A stretch of DNA of 64,000 nucleotides from Syncephalis plumigaleata (Eukaryota > Zoopagomycota > Zoopagomycetes > Zoopagales > Piptocephalidaceae). Of this stretch, positions 12,178 to 26,600 are shown piece after piece. A program made the position numbers and the translations under genes. Positions within the stretch are counted from its first letter, which is position 1. Each line of letters begins with the position of its first letter. Location: the NCBI GenBank assembly GCA_025201365.1, contig JAIXMF010000011.1:682001-746000 (forward strand). The letters run 5' to 3'. Under the pieces are notes generated by a model. The model had not been told where the DNA came from. It ran no database searches and worked only from the letters and a program-made list of their open reading frames with translations.

Positions 12178-12695
12178 TGATGATGCTACTAATGATGATA
12201 ATGGTTACAGTGACACTAATGAGGGTGTACACAATCAATCAACATGCAATAATACAATAGCAGCAATCTTGAATCATTATTAGATTAATATTGAATAGTA
12301 TACAGCATATGATAATACGTGGTTAATCATTTCTCTCTATTATATATATGCGTGTGTGCTACTACTTGATCTACTTGATCTATCATTTCACTTGATTCTA
12401 CAATTACAAATGCATCGCTTGCATTCCTCGTTCTCCTCTCTATCCTTTGTACTATTAGCTCTTATGAGTAAAATTGAGCCTACTTTCCTAATAATCATTT
12501 ATCGTGTTATACCATGATTACTATAGTGAATTGTATTGAGTTACTTCATTTTCATTATTACTACTATCTACTAGTAGATTGTAGTATATCAATTACTATT
12601 ACAATTGCACAATTCTGATTAAAAGAAACATCAAATAGAAACTAATAAAGCTTATATTGTAGTCGATATGTGCCTACACATAGTAAGTAGTCTTC
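12178..12695. other. Intergenic, convergent 3' ends of BRE1 and NAP1
   Basis: AT-rich, no reading frame of note. AATAAAG at about 12642-12648 may belong to one of the two 3' ends. Confidence 0.45.
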
Positions 12696-14294
12696 TTAGT
12701 AATCTTCGTCTTCATCCTCGTCTTCATCTTCATCTTCATCGGTGGAGCCACCGTAGTAAAGGTTCTCATCGTCATACTAGATTGTAATAAGTAAGAAAAT
12801 ATGATGTAATGTGATTAGTATAGGATGATGATTCCCTCTATTGTTACTTACCTCATCTTCCATGTCCATCGATTCGTATTGCAATGCTTTACCGGTGAAC
12901 CAGTCGATGGCATGAGGAATGATCTTTTCCTTGAATTCCTCGCCCAATTCGTAGTCTGCCTCCAACGAGAGTCTAGCTCATCTTGTTCTTCGTCATCCAA
13001 TTCAACACCCTCCTCTGGAGTGGGATAGTCTCGAAGAAGGAGAAGAAGGTTTCATTAGGAACGGCACGCTTGATAACACGAGTCTTATTGGTGGCTATAT
13101 ATATATATACAGGTACACATACATATATATGATATATCAATGATATGTTATTAATAAATACTAGATCATGATCACTTACTCTTATGACGTTGTTTCTTGG
13201 TTTCAATCACCACTGTCAAGTCCTTTCCTTCCTTCCAGTCAATGTCGCAACCACGAGAGCTTTCATAGACTAGATCGCCAAAGTTAGGCGATTGCTGATA
13301 GTAGTAGGTCTTTGTCAAGGCTGAATTGGTAAAGTAGTCATTCTCGTCGAATTCGAAAATTAAACTGAAACCCTAATGGCAATAACAATAGTGTTATTAC
13401 AAATCCATAAATTCATTCATTTACTTACTGGCTTATCCTCGGTGTATTCAATCTTTATATCACGTAGTGACTTCAATGGTTCCTCGTCCATTTCCGTAAT
13501 CATTTCACATAGACCGGCATGGTTCTTGAGACCGGTAAGCCAGAACTCTGGAATACCCTTCATGTCAGCATCAGTGGTGGCCGTGGCATCATCAGCGGTA
13601 TCCGGTGATTCAGTGGTCTCATCTTCCTCGGTATCGCTTACACCGGCGGCAACTTCCTCATCAGTAGGCTCGGTCTTGCCTTGAATAATCTCAGCACGCT
13701 ATACATCATTGTTGTATTACTATCATGATTATTATGATCAACATCTATGATGCTTACCTTCTCGTATAATGGGCGATACAATTCTAAAAACTTCTTCTCT
13801 AGAGCAAGAATCTCCTGATGGAATTGCATCTCCAATTCTGTATGCTTGGACTGCAAATACTTGAGTCCGTTGACACGACGACGTACAGGCGCGGGAAGTG
13901 ATTCAATATAGCCGGATGGTTTACCCAACAATGAGCCAAGTCTTCCCTGCAGCATGCTAACCAAACGCTGGTTACCGGCGAATATATTGCCGCTTAATGC
14001 GCTGGCAGCCGCATATCAAGCTCGACGGCATCATCGTCTTCACCCTCTTCTACAATGCCACCCACCGATGGTTTCTCCGAGACAACACGGCTAGCGATGG
14101 GAGCAGCTTGCACTGGTGTGTTGTTGGGCGTAGGGCCTACAAAGCTAACGTCATCGGACGTTTCGCGTGCTTTGCCCTTGATATCAACACCTAAATATTG
14201 CATATAGTCATCATCAATATCAATATTAGTAGTCTGCTAACGATATGAGATAAAGATCTTTGCATAATAACCTACCTTGAGTACTATCCGTCAT
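12696..14294 (-). CDS. NAP1: Nucleosome assembly protein NAP1
   Basis: A histone H2A-H2B chaperone that shuttles between nucleus and cytoplasm. Six minus-strand exons: 14276-14294 (MTDSTQ), 13758-14190, 13429-13698, 13180-13372, 12852-13094 and 12696-12776. The NAP fold is clear: [81 protein letters not shown], then [20 protein letters not shown]. The protein ends in an acidic tail ([18 protein letters not shown]). The acidic insert before FWLTGL is longer than in yeast. Three one-base frame breaks fall inside exons (near 14004, 13013 and 12970); both flanking frames match the family, so sequence error is likely. Confidence 0.94.
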
Positions 14295-16195
14295 TATTAT
14301 TGTAGATTCAATTGGTAGCTTATGCGATCCTAATCAGATGAAACAAACAAACAAACAAACAAACGAGCAACAGTTATTAGTTACAATCTAGATGAGAATA
14401 CATCGTTTATCAAATAACCATCGTTGACACGCCATGTCTCACATGTAGTGATTTGATGACAAGATATGACATGCTTGCTGTCACTCATCTACTGTCAACA
14501 TAGACACAAGCCATGTCTTATTGTGTTCTACTTACTTCTGCACGGGTACACGCGAGAAAGCAAACAGCAAACAACGACCGAATAAAATAAAAGCAAAGTG
14601 TGAAGGTGTGATGTGGATCGGTAGCTGAAAATGCACAAAGAAAAACGCTTACCGTTTGAAACAGCACACCCACACAGAGAGAGAGAGACAGAAAGTGAGG
14701 AAGTGAGGAAAGTGAATAAGGACTTGAGCGTTTATCACTATAATAATGATAACCCACTATGACCACTATGACTACTACTACTACAACAATGATAATGATA
14801 GCGGCGGTGTTATTATGACAACAGTAGGTGTGTTATAATAGGAAAAGAGGGTGCCTATTAAGAGATTGAAAAAGAAAAAGGAAACGCAAAAAAAAGAAAA
14901 TGCTCCTCTAATGGTGTGTAAGCATATGTATGTGTGTTTATCCTACATGAAAAGGGTAAACCTATACCACCCTTACTTTCGTAGATCTACCATAACAAGT
15001 ATAGTTTCTGGGGTGTTATCCTTTTTATTAACTGGTCAATATAGGTCAGATTGAATCGAGTCTAACTAACTACTAAAAGGATGTCATTGACGTTATAGAT
15101 CTATATTTACTAAGCATTCATGATATTGTAGTAGTAGCTGCTTGATACACTTCCTAAGAATTACAAACTTGTAAATAGAGCACAAGTCCGGTTTACTAGG
15201 TTGCTGTTTTATCACCTACATCGAATATCATACAAATACTATTCGCAAGTTTCAGATTTGAATCGTTATAATCGATTACTGGCAATCTAAGAATAGTAGC
15301 TATTTATATAAATAGTAGTTGTATCATGTAGAAATAGCTTACAATAAACTGATGCTATAACGAATCATCTAGATGCGAGCGATATTGTTATCTACATCAA
15401 GCAGAATGATGAACTGCGCGTGTACTCTCCATATTTATACACTTTGCTTACTATTTCAGCAAGTAAGAGATACCATAAATGTGAGTAGATTGACAAGCAG
15501 CTTCATTGTGCAATTGCCTATAGAATGACAGTGACCATCGGAGATAACAAAGAAGTAACAAATTGGAAACAGTATGATGCGTATACGAAATAGATAGACG
15601 GATAGGCAACCTATTAGATGACAGTGTCTTTTTTTAGATCACACTGTTTTAAAGTCATACGTTATTTGACTGTTTTTCCACAACACTGTGCAAACTTGTA
15701 TTTCAAGTATTCTTAATCCACATACCTACATACAGACACATACACATACATACGGGCACATATACCTACATAAAGACCTACGTATACACGTATTTACACT
15801 TACTTGAGCTCGACATTCTAGTTTTATCTTGGGGGTGATTTTAGGCAACCACAACAACTCGCCATTCTACTGAATCGAATTAGTTGGCTTGACCTTTTTT
15901 GGCTTTCTGTGTCGTCCCTCGTTTTTATGTCAGGACAGGTGGCGTTACGTTAGTTACCAACTAAAGCCATGCTGCTTGCCTGATCCTCTTCTGTTCCCTT
16001 CACATTCAGTTACTTACTTAGTCATTCACTCTCACTCACTCACTCACTCACTTGCTCGCTCTTTTCCTTTTAAGCCTCCTCATCTTTATTCGCATCTTCT
16101 ATTCATTTCTAGCGTCTTAGCATTACACGTCTTTGTATCTCGTTTCATCGTTGTTTGAGCCTCGGGTGCTCACTCCTTTTTTGCGTTTGCACAGT
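14295..16195. promoter_or_regulatory. Long intergenic region between NAP1 and the TBC gene
   Basis: A 1.9-kb divergent gap with no supported gene. It holds an (AAAC)n run (about 14343-14365), GA-rich tracts, an ACATACAT-rich stretch (15715-15795) and, just before the TBC gene, a strong pyrimidine tract with CACT repeats (16020-16080). Frames read through these tracts are low-complexity and were not called. Confidence 0.45.
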
Positions 16196-18336
16196 ATGTT
16201 TCCCAGCAACATTGCTCCTTTCTGGAAGGGAAGCGGCGGACAAACGAACAGTCGAATATTTCAAAAGGCCGGCTGGACCTCGGGACTTGTTACCGCCTAA
16301 CGCCCGATTCCTCCATTATTGTAGCAGATGAGAATAGCGATAGTGCAGTATCGCCAAGTGTCGATTCACATCCACTACAAGCACTCATTCGACAACTAAT
16401 AAACTGCCACGACTGCAAGACGAGAGTGGCTCGCCTCCATCAGTTCATGCGACGTTTGTAGGCCGACCAGACGGTATGGCAAGTGCACCCGAGCTACTTT
16501 TACAACAGAAGCACAGCTACTCCCCTAAACTTGTTGCCACGCACGCGGTATCACTGATGGATGCCAATCTATCGATGGAGTCATTGACCGAGGCACTTGA
16601 TACTAGAATGCCAAATACCGCTTCAGTACCCATAGCAGTGCCTGGTTCAGCGTCGTCCTCATCATCATTGAGTACACCTGGTGCTGATATGCGACGTTCG
16701 CATTCATTGACAGTGCGTACGGATAGTTTAGCGCATTATTCGATTCGAAATGGCGGTCGAAGTCCCGGTGCAACGCGTTACGGACAATGGTTATCCGTGA
16801 ACACGCCCGAGGGTAAAACAGTGGATGATTACGGATTTCTTTGTGATCTTACGGATGGTGAGGGTTCATCCGATGCCGATGGTCCCTATTCAGCGTAAGT
16901 ATTTACTGTGTAGTTGATTCATTGTATTTATATACTTGTTATTATTAGTTCGCGAAACACTCCCAAGACCATAGCTATTCGTGAAGTAAAGTGGAATACT
17001 ATTATGGAGAAATTCCCGCCTAGTTCTATTCGTAAATCGAAAAAGGTAAGCTATACCTGTATAGTATGAAGTGATGGAATGTAAACTAAACGGGATGCTT
17101 ATTGCTGCTGCCGCTGCCTGTACAGGTACGACGACTAATTAAACAAGGTATACCTGATTCTATTCGAGGAAAGGTGTGGCTCTACCTAGCCGATGTGGTC
17201 AAATATCGACGTCCTGGTTTGTACGAGGTAAGATGTCCTCGTATATACATATAGTAGATAGGCAATATTAACGATCAATCTGTTCATTGGTAATTAGCAA
17301 CTTAAAAAGCGTGAACCACTCGAAATATACGAATCGATAGAACGGGACATTCAACGCTGCTATCCAATCATGTACTATTCCACGAGGAACAAGGTGAAGG
17401 ACAGGCCACACTCTATGCGGTGCTTAAGGCGTATGCGCACTACAACCCTGAGTTGGCTACTGTCAAGGAATGGGTCGATTAGTAGGTTGATGCTGATGCA
17501 ATTAGACGAAGAGGTAATAATCTAGTTACAGTAATATTGTTATAGCATGTCATGACATATTTGTATACTAATCAATAAACTATATAATGATAGGATACAT
17601 TTTGGTTATTAGTGGCTACTATAGACCAGCACTTGACCGGATATTATACACCGAATCTGGGACGATTACGCGTTGATGCGAGGTATTCGAACATCTATTG
17701 GCCAGTCATAGTCCTGTACTATCGAAGCATTTGGTAAGTGTGTGCAATCAATGCGAATATTTATGATGTTAGTAGCAGTATTGTATTAACTTGTAATATT
17801 ACGCGATATTTAGAATGAGAATGGCGTTGTACCATTAATGTATGTCACTCAATGGTTCCTCACCTTATTTACTATGGCATTACCATGGGAAACAGTATTA
17901 AGAGTATGGGATGTATTCTACTTTGGAGGTGAGTAGGCAACAGTCGAGAAAGTAAAAAGGAAACGCCATCATTGCGGTATACTAACTACTACGGATGAAT
18001 TAGGTAACAAGTTCGTGTTTAGAGTTGGACTGGGTATTTTGGATGTATCAAAGGGTAAGTCAACATGAATGATGCGCAATCCATAACTACATGTAAACTC
18101 GTTGTATTAACTATGAAATGTGTATGCTATATCCAGATTGGTTACTGCATCATTGTCCCACGAATAGCGAATTACTATCGTATTTATTGCATTTGCCAGT
18201 AGAGAAGATGAAGGCGGATGACATTTTACGAGCAGCGTTTAAGGTTCGATTACGCCGTCAGGAAATAGAACGTCTAGCGAATCGTATCGAAGCCAGTCAA
18301 GCAATGAAGGAGAAACGACGAGCATCGGCCGTTTAG
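16196..18336 (+). CDS. TBC-domain Rab GTPase-activating protein
   Basis: TBC proteins switch off Rab GTPases with an arginine finger and a glutamine finger. Eight exons run from 16196-16894 to 18137-18336, about 540 codons. The N-terminal third is Ser-rich and unconserved. The TBC domain starts near KWNTIMEKFPPSSIRKSKK and VRRLIKQGIPDSIRGKVWLY; the Arg of IRGKVW is the catalytic finger. The Gln finger is recovered in the shifted frame of exon 4 (GYCQGMGRLVG). PLMYVTQWFLTLFTMALPWE and VLRVWDVFYFGG follow, then a basic C-terminal helix. Five or more one-base frame breaks occur (in exon 1, exon 4 near 17365, 17455 and 17485, and exon 5). The exact subfamily is not decided. Confidence 0.9.
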
Positions 18337-18851
18337 ATTACACTAGCAATTGGCGAGATAGCAATGGCAACTCTTCTTTCTTTCTTTCTTTTTTCTTTTA
18401 CAGTATTTTTATATTTTATTACATTTATTCATTTCCTTTCCATTCATTTCTCCTATTAACATATAACTACTAGACATACTCATTGACACGTAATAGCCAA
18501 ATCCATGTCTATTTTCTAGATGTCAATGCTGGTTATGTGATTATAATAAATTACCTTTAGAGCGATTTACTAGTGAATACATGTAGATAGATGGGCATAA
18601 ATCATTCGATCGAATATCTATCGTTGGTATTCAATAGTACAAACACATTCAGCTAAACAATATTCGTTGTCGGTCACAGTTAGTTTATTGATTAGAGAAA
18701 GAGAGAAAGCATCAAACACGATAACTGATTGATGACTATCCAATATCAATCAAATGTGACATTAAGTAGGAAAGTGATGCAAATGGCATAAGAGCAGACA
18801 ATGTTACGCGTGATTGTCCTTGTGGAGGTGATTATTACTAATTACAGCGGT
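18337..18851. other. Intergenic, convergent 3' ends of the TBC gene and ERG6
   Basis: T-rich just after the TBC stop (CTTTCTTTC run, 18376-18400), otherwise AT-rich. No gene is seen. Confidence 0.45.
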
Positions 18852-20439
18852 TCATTCCGGTTTACGTGCTACAAAGCAGAACATAGGCGTGAAGATGCCC
18901 AACTTGCCACCGGCTGCCAAATTACTACGAGCACCTAATAGGATCTGGCTGACCTTACGTGTACCGGCTGGTGCCATTCCAAGTTTCTCCATGACCATAC
19001 ACTATAATAGCGATAGACATGTATATACATACATACATGTTCATATTAGTTAACAATGAGATACATTCCGTAGGATAGTTGCGCTTACGAGAACATCAGT
19101 ACAATAAACACCGGCCGAAGTTAGGGCAATGTTACCGGTGTAGCTGCCCTCCAATGGCATGTACCATGGGATTTGATCGTTCAATCCAACTATTTCATGG
19201 TATTCAACCTCGAATCCTGCCTTACGTAACGCTTCTAAGGCTACCTCAGTACCAACCATCTGGGGAATACCGTTGCCCTCCTCGATACCCAATCGAATGC
19301 GACGATGTTCCGTGTTGTCATTGTCGTATTTATCGGTCATACACCATTCGTAGCAGGCGAATCGACCACCAGGCTTAATGACACGGAAGATCTCGCTATA
19401 GACGCCGGTGAGATCGGGTGCGTGTACAGTTGCCTCAATGGCATACGCCTATTACACACACACACACATACACATACAAATAAGTAGATAAGTAATCATT
19501 AATGAAATAAAGTATACCAATGAATGTGACAATAGCCAAATCGATTCATGTCACTTGCTTGCATTATTATTCTTATGCCTCCTTCCTCCTTCCTTCTCTC
19601 TTGCACTTACCCCATCAAAGGTGTTATCGGGTATATCCATTTTCATGAAATCTCCTTTAATGGAACTCCATTTGTTAGCGATGTTTTCACGTGCAGCATA
19701 GGTGGCCGCCCTCTCCAATTGGTACTCGTTATTATTAAGGCCTGTTACGTGGACATCGGCAAAATGGATCATTTCACGGGCCGGTCCACCTACACCACAA
19801 CCTACATCCTATAGGGTTGTGTCATCAACATCAACGACATTATAGTTATAGTTATAGATGAGTGAATAGTGATTGACATGGCTTGTGTGTTGACTTACCA
19901 GTACACGCATGCCTGGTTTAAGACCTAAGCGATGAGCAAGATAATGCTCATGACGAGCAATACTTTGACGGAATGATTCGCCTGGATAATGACGAGCGAA
20001 GTGGAAAGACTTGCCCCAGCCATACTAGAGAAAGGAAAAGAAAGAAAGAAAAAGGTGGGCATCACGTTTATTATTGGCAATATTATTAAACAAGAATATA
20101 CATCATGTGACTACTTACCTCGTACAAGTCCGTGACTAAATTGTAATAAGTGTTGGTAAGGCGAGTGTACTTGCTCAAGCGTTCCTGCTGGTCGATTTCA
20201 ATATCTTCACCACGTTCGGCACGTTCACGATCAGCTTGGAAGAACTTGTTATAATCGTCGACGGCCTCCTTGTGCAGATCGTTATTCTTGTTAATCACTT
20301 TAGAGAAAAAGAACGACGAGTCATCGTTCTTAGTCTGACCGTGCAACACTTCCATGTACTGATGTTCAGCGAGTACATCACCGCCATCATTCACGGTAAC
20401 GGATAGTGATTTCTTGTTGCTAGTTTCAACGGGAGACAT
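18852..20439 (-). CDS. ERG6: Sterol 24-C-methyltransferase
   Basis: Erg6 transfers a methyl group from S-adenosylmethionine to C-24 of zymosterol in ergosterol synthesis, at the ER or lipid droplets. Five minus-strand exons (20119-20439, 19899-20024, 19611-19808, 19089-19448, 18852-19001) splice cleanly to 384 residues, the family length. Visible motifs are [18 protein letters not shown] (sterol-binding region I), [15 protein letters not shown] (SAM motif I), [20 protein letters not shown], and [19 protein letters not shown]. The C-terminal sterol methyltransferase domain ends FVARKPE. The start lies upstream of a conserved region, with a Ser/Thr-rich leader. The frame is intact, unlike several neighbours. 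Confidence 0.97.
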
Positions 20440-22141
20440 ATTGAATTGAATAAAGAAAGATAAACAATAGAAGAATAAAGAAATAAATAGACAGATAGGT
20501 AGTAACTGCTTGTCGTTTGTTTCTTATTCAATAACTAGAATCAATAAGAAATAGTAGACTACGATGATGATGATGGTATTCGACTAGTGAGAGGGTCGTT
20601 GCTGTTCCTATTCCACCTAGCTTTTAAGTATACGTATTATAGATGTTATTACACGGGGCATCATCCGATACCGCTGAACGTGTTAGTGGTGTGTGTGTGC
20701 GAGTATGCGCGAGTGTGTACCTTCTCATCCATGGAAGACATTGGATATTTCAATAATGACAACGATGTTAGTAAGAATGTGAAAGCACGCCTCATTACTC
20801 GTCGGTGTTATGGATGAGCTGATGTGGTGTTGTGTGGCCTGACGCAATTGTTCGACGAATCACACAACACCGCTTAAGATGGGAAAGCGCAATTAACCCT
20901 AGTCATCTCCCATTTCAGAGAACGATAAAGATAGAAATAGAGAGAAGAGAGAGATGGATAGATGGATAGATAGAGAAAGAGAGCAATGGGATGTACAAGT
21001 CACAATGACAACTATTAGTGCTACTAGTGCTACTAGTGCTACTACTAGTACTACTAGCGTGTTTATTATTATGGTAGGTGAGTGGGCGTGTGCGTACGCA
21101 TTGACTACGCAAGAAGGAAGGGGATAGGTGAGTATGACATATGAATACCGCTCATTTACGCTTAGTTGATACGTGCGAGTATTGGTTATGATAGTTGAAA
21201 ATGGAAATGAGGTATTGCAAGCTTACACGTGTTATTAGAAATGATGGTGACTACTACTACTACTACTACTACTACTGTCAGTTAGTGTTGCATGTCCATT
21301 TAGGCGTACAACTGGTGAGTATAGTTTACGCTAAGAAGAGAGAAAGGAGAAGGGAGCGAGATAAATGTTTAAGCGGCGGTGTACACCATTACATTCATGG
21401 CAGTCTCATGTGTATGTATCTGTATTCCCGAAAGTTCCTCTAAGGTGCTGTTCCAGTAGTAAAAGTGGAATATAGTCGACATGTGCTAGTAACCCTAAAG
21501 GTTATTCATGTTAACGAGCCAATAGACGTGAATACATGACGATATTCCTATGTAATGGTTGGCATTCATATGAATAATAATGGTTATTCTCTTACAATTA
21601 GCGATAGAGTGGGTTACGCAAGCGTTACAGATGTCTCAGTTGTCAATTCGCCTAATATCTAATTGTATATGAATAATGGCAACCTATCAATGGAATACAC
21701 TAGAATGGACATGACTCAACTGACTTGTAGGGTACCATTTTATACTTGTAACGAATATAATCAACTATTGCATTCTAATGCTAATATTACTGTCATTATT
21801 GTTAGTATATATTATTACTCCGTTGTAAATAATACTAGAATAGATGAATAGTAATGTAAACTATGTCAACTGTACAATTACGAAATCGTATCTTTGTAAC
21901 CTACTATATCGATCATTAACCAATCAGTGAATCGGAGTAATTCACCCATTGTCGGTCTTTTGCTTCTTTTACCATTACCTATGTCGCTATTGTTATAGTG
22001 GCTTCATCACTCAAAATATGAAGCAGGTATTCACTTCTCACTTGTACACATCTACTCGTTGACCAGTTGTTTGTTATTCCACTTTGCATCTTTACTCTTA
22101 CATTCTCTCACTTTTTCTTTCTTTTTTACATTCAACTTGTT
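20440..22141. promoter_or_regulatory. Divergent intergenic region ERG6 / SCY1
   Basis: 1.7 kb with no supported gene. It contains GA-rich tracts (20920-20980), an array of GTGCTACTA units (21018-21058), a (TAC)n run (21250-21276) and a pyrimidine-rich leader before the SCY1 ATG. Open frames here are low-complexity. Confidence 0.4.
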
Positions 22142-25100
22142 ATGGCAGCAGTGTTCTCCGGTCTGGTCAAGTCGACACTCTCGTCGTTAGTGGGTGGAAC
22201 TGGTGGTCAGGAATTTCCCTACACGATCGGTGAACGGGTAACCGAACTCGGCAGGAACGATTCAGTTTGGGCTCTCTACGAAGGAAGAAAGACGGTAAGC
22301 TATTTGGCTAGACGCTAGACCGCTCTTGCTATTCTTGCCTGGTGACAAACCCATTAACGGTTGACATAGTCGGATAACTCGGCTGTTTCCGTGCTTGTCT
22401 ACGAGAAAGCACGAGGCTCTAGTGGTGAATTGGCATTGGCACGTAATGCATTTAGTAAATTCCGTACTATTCGTCACCCTGGTCTAATTCGTTATATTGA
22501 CGGCATTGAAGTAAGTTGCTATTTGTGTGTGTGTGTATAGAGTAGTGACTAATAATGAATTACCTCTTGCTGTTGTTGCTCCTCTCTATATGACATGATA
22601 ACCTAGACGGATGCTTACATTTATTTGGCCACCGATACTATACGACCATTACGCGCGGTACTCAATAATAGCGAAAGGAATGATAATCTTATTGCATGGG
22701 GTTTATTTAATATTGCGGTAAACTATAGACAATTATAGTAGTAATAATAATAATAATGGTATGATGATTAGAAAATGGTTCATTTCCTTAATAATGATTG
22801 TAATCTAGTACATGGTAATATAAGGATTAGTTCAATATTCGTCAATGGTGCCGGTGAATGGAAACTAGGTGGACTTGAACTATTAAGCTCACTAAAAGAT
22901 GAGCATCCATTTATTACGGTAAATGCATTGCATAAACCATTATTTATTTAATAACTACTTACTAATGATTACTATAGAGTAATGCAGGATTGATGCCTGA
23001 TGCTAAACGCTATGCTACACCGGAAGTAACTCGTGGTACTTGGGAGACCATTAAGGAGTAAGTGTGCTACTTTCTAGATTGATTAGTAAATGAACATGAT
23101 TGCTTATTATTATTACTCTCTATTATCATTAGGTATGAACCATCAGCCACTGATAGCTGGCACTATGCCTGTCTCGTTTACGAACTATTTAACGGGACAT
23201 TTACTAATCCGGAACAGCTTAGAACCCCCGGCAAGATTCCCTCGGTAATTAACGGGCTAGCTATTCATATATTGTATTAGTCTCTCTTTACTTATATGAC
23301 TTATTCCTAGAATCTACGTCAACCTTACTTGACATTACTCGATAGCAATCCGCGTAATCGAGCTAGTCTAGGTCGATTCATGGATCATACCAATCGACCA
23401 AATGGCTATTTCATGAGTGAATTCGTTCAGGCTAATCTGTTCCTAGAGAACTTTAATGTTAAGGATCAACCAGAACGAGAAGCCTTTTTAGCGTAAGTCA
23501 TCGTCTACTATGAGATGTAACTGGATATAGCAATCATCTTACTATTATGGCATGTATACTTTATATATACGTGATTAGACGGCTCACTCCGATGATTGGA
23601 GAGTTTCCCACTGAATTTAATCGGCGTAAATTACTGCCTGAACTACTGAAAGCATTAGAGTTTGGTTCAGGTAAATAGTGATTAATAATATGAATATTGG
23701 TACTAATATTGATGTTACAGGCGGTAATAAAGTAATTAAGCCAATTGCTCAGATTAGTGAACAACTGGACGAGCAAGATTATCATACACTAGTGGCACCG
23801 GTCATTACTCGTTTATTTGCACTGCCAGATCGTAGTATTCGTATGGGATTACTAGAGCATCTTGGTCCATTTGTGCAACATCTTAGCAGTAAAGTTATCT
23901 GCAACACAATATTTCCTCATTATGTAAGTAGAAGCATGTAAATCACTACTATCACTTGTTTATGTATTTATATGACCATTAGATTACGGTTTCACAGACT
24001 CGGCTCCAATTATTCGAGATGCTACTGTACGTAGTGCGTTAATGATGGCACCAAGGTAAATGAATAAATGAAATGATTTGCATTTGATTAACTTATACCC
24101 ACTATAATATAGCTTAGTGACAAAGTCAATAATCAGGAATTGGCCAAGTATATTTGCAAGGCACTTATGGATCCAGAACCTGGTATTCGTACCAATGCCA
24201 TCATATGCTTGGGTAAACTAAGTAGATACATGAATGAAACGGTAAATGGTCATTGCTTCTTATAGGCTAAGAAGGTAACTAATCAATGCAAAAAGACTCG
24301 ATCCAAGTCTATCCTAGTGGCATTATTTAATGGATTACGAGATCCATTTCCATCAGCTCGTTCTGCAGCACTAATGGCCATTACAGGTGAGTGATTCTTA
24401 GCAATGATGATGATGATGATGATGATTTACCATAATGAACAATAGCACGCTGGAGGATTATCCCATTCCTGATTATGCATCCCGTATTCTACCGGCCATA
24501 TCACCTTTGTTAATAGATTCATATCGGTAATATTCTACTACTACTACTATATTGATGTGATAATACTAATAACTATAATACTAATACTAATATAGTGATG
24601 TGCGTGTGCAAGCATTCAAGGCGATAGAGCAAATGATGCAGAAATTACAAGTGTATTCCGAGCAAATGGTAATCAGCATCATTATAGTAATAGTATTACT
24701 GATATTCATCTAATCATGATATATATTGATTCATTAGCCTGATGAACCTACACCAGATCCCAATGCTAATATGCCAAGTGGTTCAAATACTACTCCTACC
24801 TCGAGTGTCGGTGGCATTGCCATATCAGTAGGTGCTGAATGGGCAGGATGGGCCGTTACCTCAGTAGCAAAGAAGGTAAGAAGTCGATGAGATCAATTGT
24901 TACTTGTGTATTTAACAATCATGTATGCATTACTACATCTAGATATCCGATGTGGCATTTACATCAGTTGAGGGTTCACTACCCACAAGCAATAACACTT
25001 CCCATCAAGTATCGACATCGAGTCAGTATTCAAACAATAGTAATGCACCTACACTGGCAGCACCTGTGCCACAACCACGTATTGCTATCTCCAAAGCATT

Positions 25101-25779
25101 CAGCAATGAAATAACAGGTAGTGCAACTACTACTACCACTACTACAAGTACAGCAGCAGTAGGTTGGGATGATTTTGATCTTGATTTAGGTCCATTAGTC
25201 TTAGTAAGTGTATTGAATGATGACATTAATATTTACTAAGAGAATGATTACATAAAAGGAGGACGATGATGATAAACAGAGTAATAATAGTCGACCTACA
25301 TCATCGGCTGCTCATCGTCAAACGAATGGCGGTATGAAACTAGGAGGCAAATCTACCGAATCTACCAATTTATTAGGTACTTCATCATAGATTAGAGTAG
25401 TAAAGCAAACACGAACTAATAATGAATTGCAATCATTCCTATAGCGGATATAGATGATGATGGTTGGGGAGATGATGGCTGGGGATTAGATAATGAGCAA
25501 GAACTTGCCGATCCATTTGGTGAACATCTAAATATGGCTGAACCTATTCGACGACCATCACCTGATGCACGTACAGCAGCACGTAGCAATCGTACCGATG
25601 AATTGAATAGACGCCGCGAAGAACGACGTCAAGTAAGTTTACACTTGTTGTGTCTATCAATATTAGTCTAATAACTACATACATACTCATTACTATTTCT
25701 CATTAATACTAATTAGCGAATGATGGAACAACGAGAAAAGCGAAAACAACAATCTGTACTAAAATGTAAAAAATTATAG
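22142..25779 (+). CDS. SCY1: SCY1-like pseudokinase (SCYL1/Cex1 family)
   Basis: SCYL1/Cex1 proteins are catalytically dead kinases with HEAT repeats that act in COPI traffic and tRNA export. About 19 exons run from the ATG (MAAVFSGLVKSTLSSLVGG) to a basic tail. The kinase-like domain lacks the catalytic residues: the HRD position reads HGN (NLVHGNIRISS) and the DFG position reads GGL. The HEAT region includes VAPVITRLFALPDRSIRMGL, LEHLGPFVQHLSSKVICNTI and LRDPFPSARSAALMAIT. The C-terminus has a DDDGWGDDGWG acidic-Trp motif and a coiled, basic end (RREERRQRMMEQREKRK), as in family members that bind coatomer. Frame breaks lie near 23996, 24057 and 24447. One intron (24242-24295) seems to end in an unusual AAG. 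Confidence 0.93.
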
Positions 25780-26600
25780 ATTGAACATGACTTTATTCGA
25801 AGAGTATCGCTTTCCATCACTCATTCCAATTTGTTATCGTGCGTGTGTGTGTTATATGAAGGTCATTTCCATCTATTCGATAATAGTAATATTACACTTG
25901 ATGCTACGTTTAATGGTTAATAAAATGCTATATTATTATAATAAATACTAATTCAATAGACTCTATCATAGTTGGTACGTGATCATAGTTAAACGACAAT
26001 GATTCAAAAGTACTCAATAATAGTAGCTTCGCTCATTTCTCTAAGCATATCGATACTGACTAGAGGAATAGTGGATTAATTACGGTACGAATAATTGTAA
26101 TAATAGGCAAAGGCCTAATTGTAATAGCCAGAAGCATGGTCCAGCCCTTTATTCGTTACCTTTTCCTCATTTATTCATTATGAATTGATGGATAGATTTG
26201 TCGTTCAAGGCAAGCATGCAGTATCCAACGGTCTGGATCCAACATATGAATGTATTGAGATTGTTCGCGAATACCGTTTGATCGGGTCTCGAACATAAAG
26301 AATGATGTCGATTGCATAGCCATGTGTTAAAATAACAACAGCTTGAACAGGTTCGTTAGGTTCTAGATGTCATGTTTACCTAGACTTAATCACCAATGAA
26401 TGAAGTACTATTCTGCGTAACTTGTAGCTTGATTTCGTGATTATTCCAAATATAAATAGAGCAACATTGGCATGTTCAACTTGTCATCTTCACATCAATT
26501 CATCTTCTCTGCTCTATACACAATATAACTTGCTACTACTACTACTACTACCATTGTTATACCATAGGATTATTCTATTATACATCAAGTCGACATTACA
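25780..26600. promoter_or_regulatory. Intergenic region between SCY1 and the small secreted gene
   Basis: No gene is seen. The right end holds the TATA box and the 5' leader of the secreted mini-protein, with an ACTACT run just before the start. Confidence 0.45.
26451..26458 (+). promoter_or_regulatory. TATA box of the 60-residue secreted protein
   Basis: TATAAATA 150 bp upstream of the ATG at 26601, the same spacing as at the secreted gene of 688. Confidence 0.6.

Noticed and set aside
15889-16158. Open frame of 89 codons before the TBC gene
   Set aside because: It reads through CACT and CT repeats of a leader region and has no domain.
8460-18336. Programmed ribosomal frameshifting as the cause of the many frame breaks
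   Set aside because: The sites share no slippery motif or downstream structure, and they occur many times within one gene (BRE1, TBC), which no known system uses.
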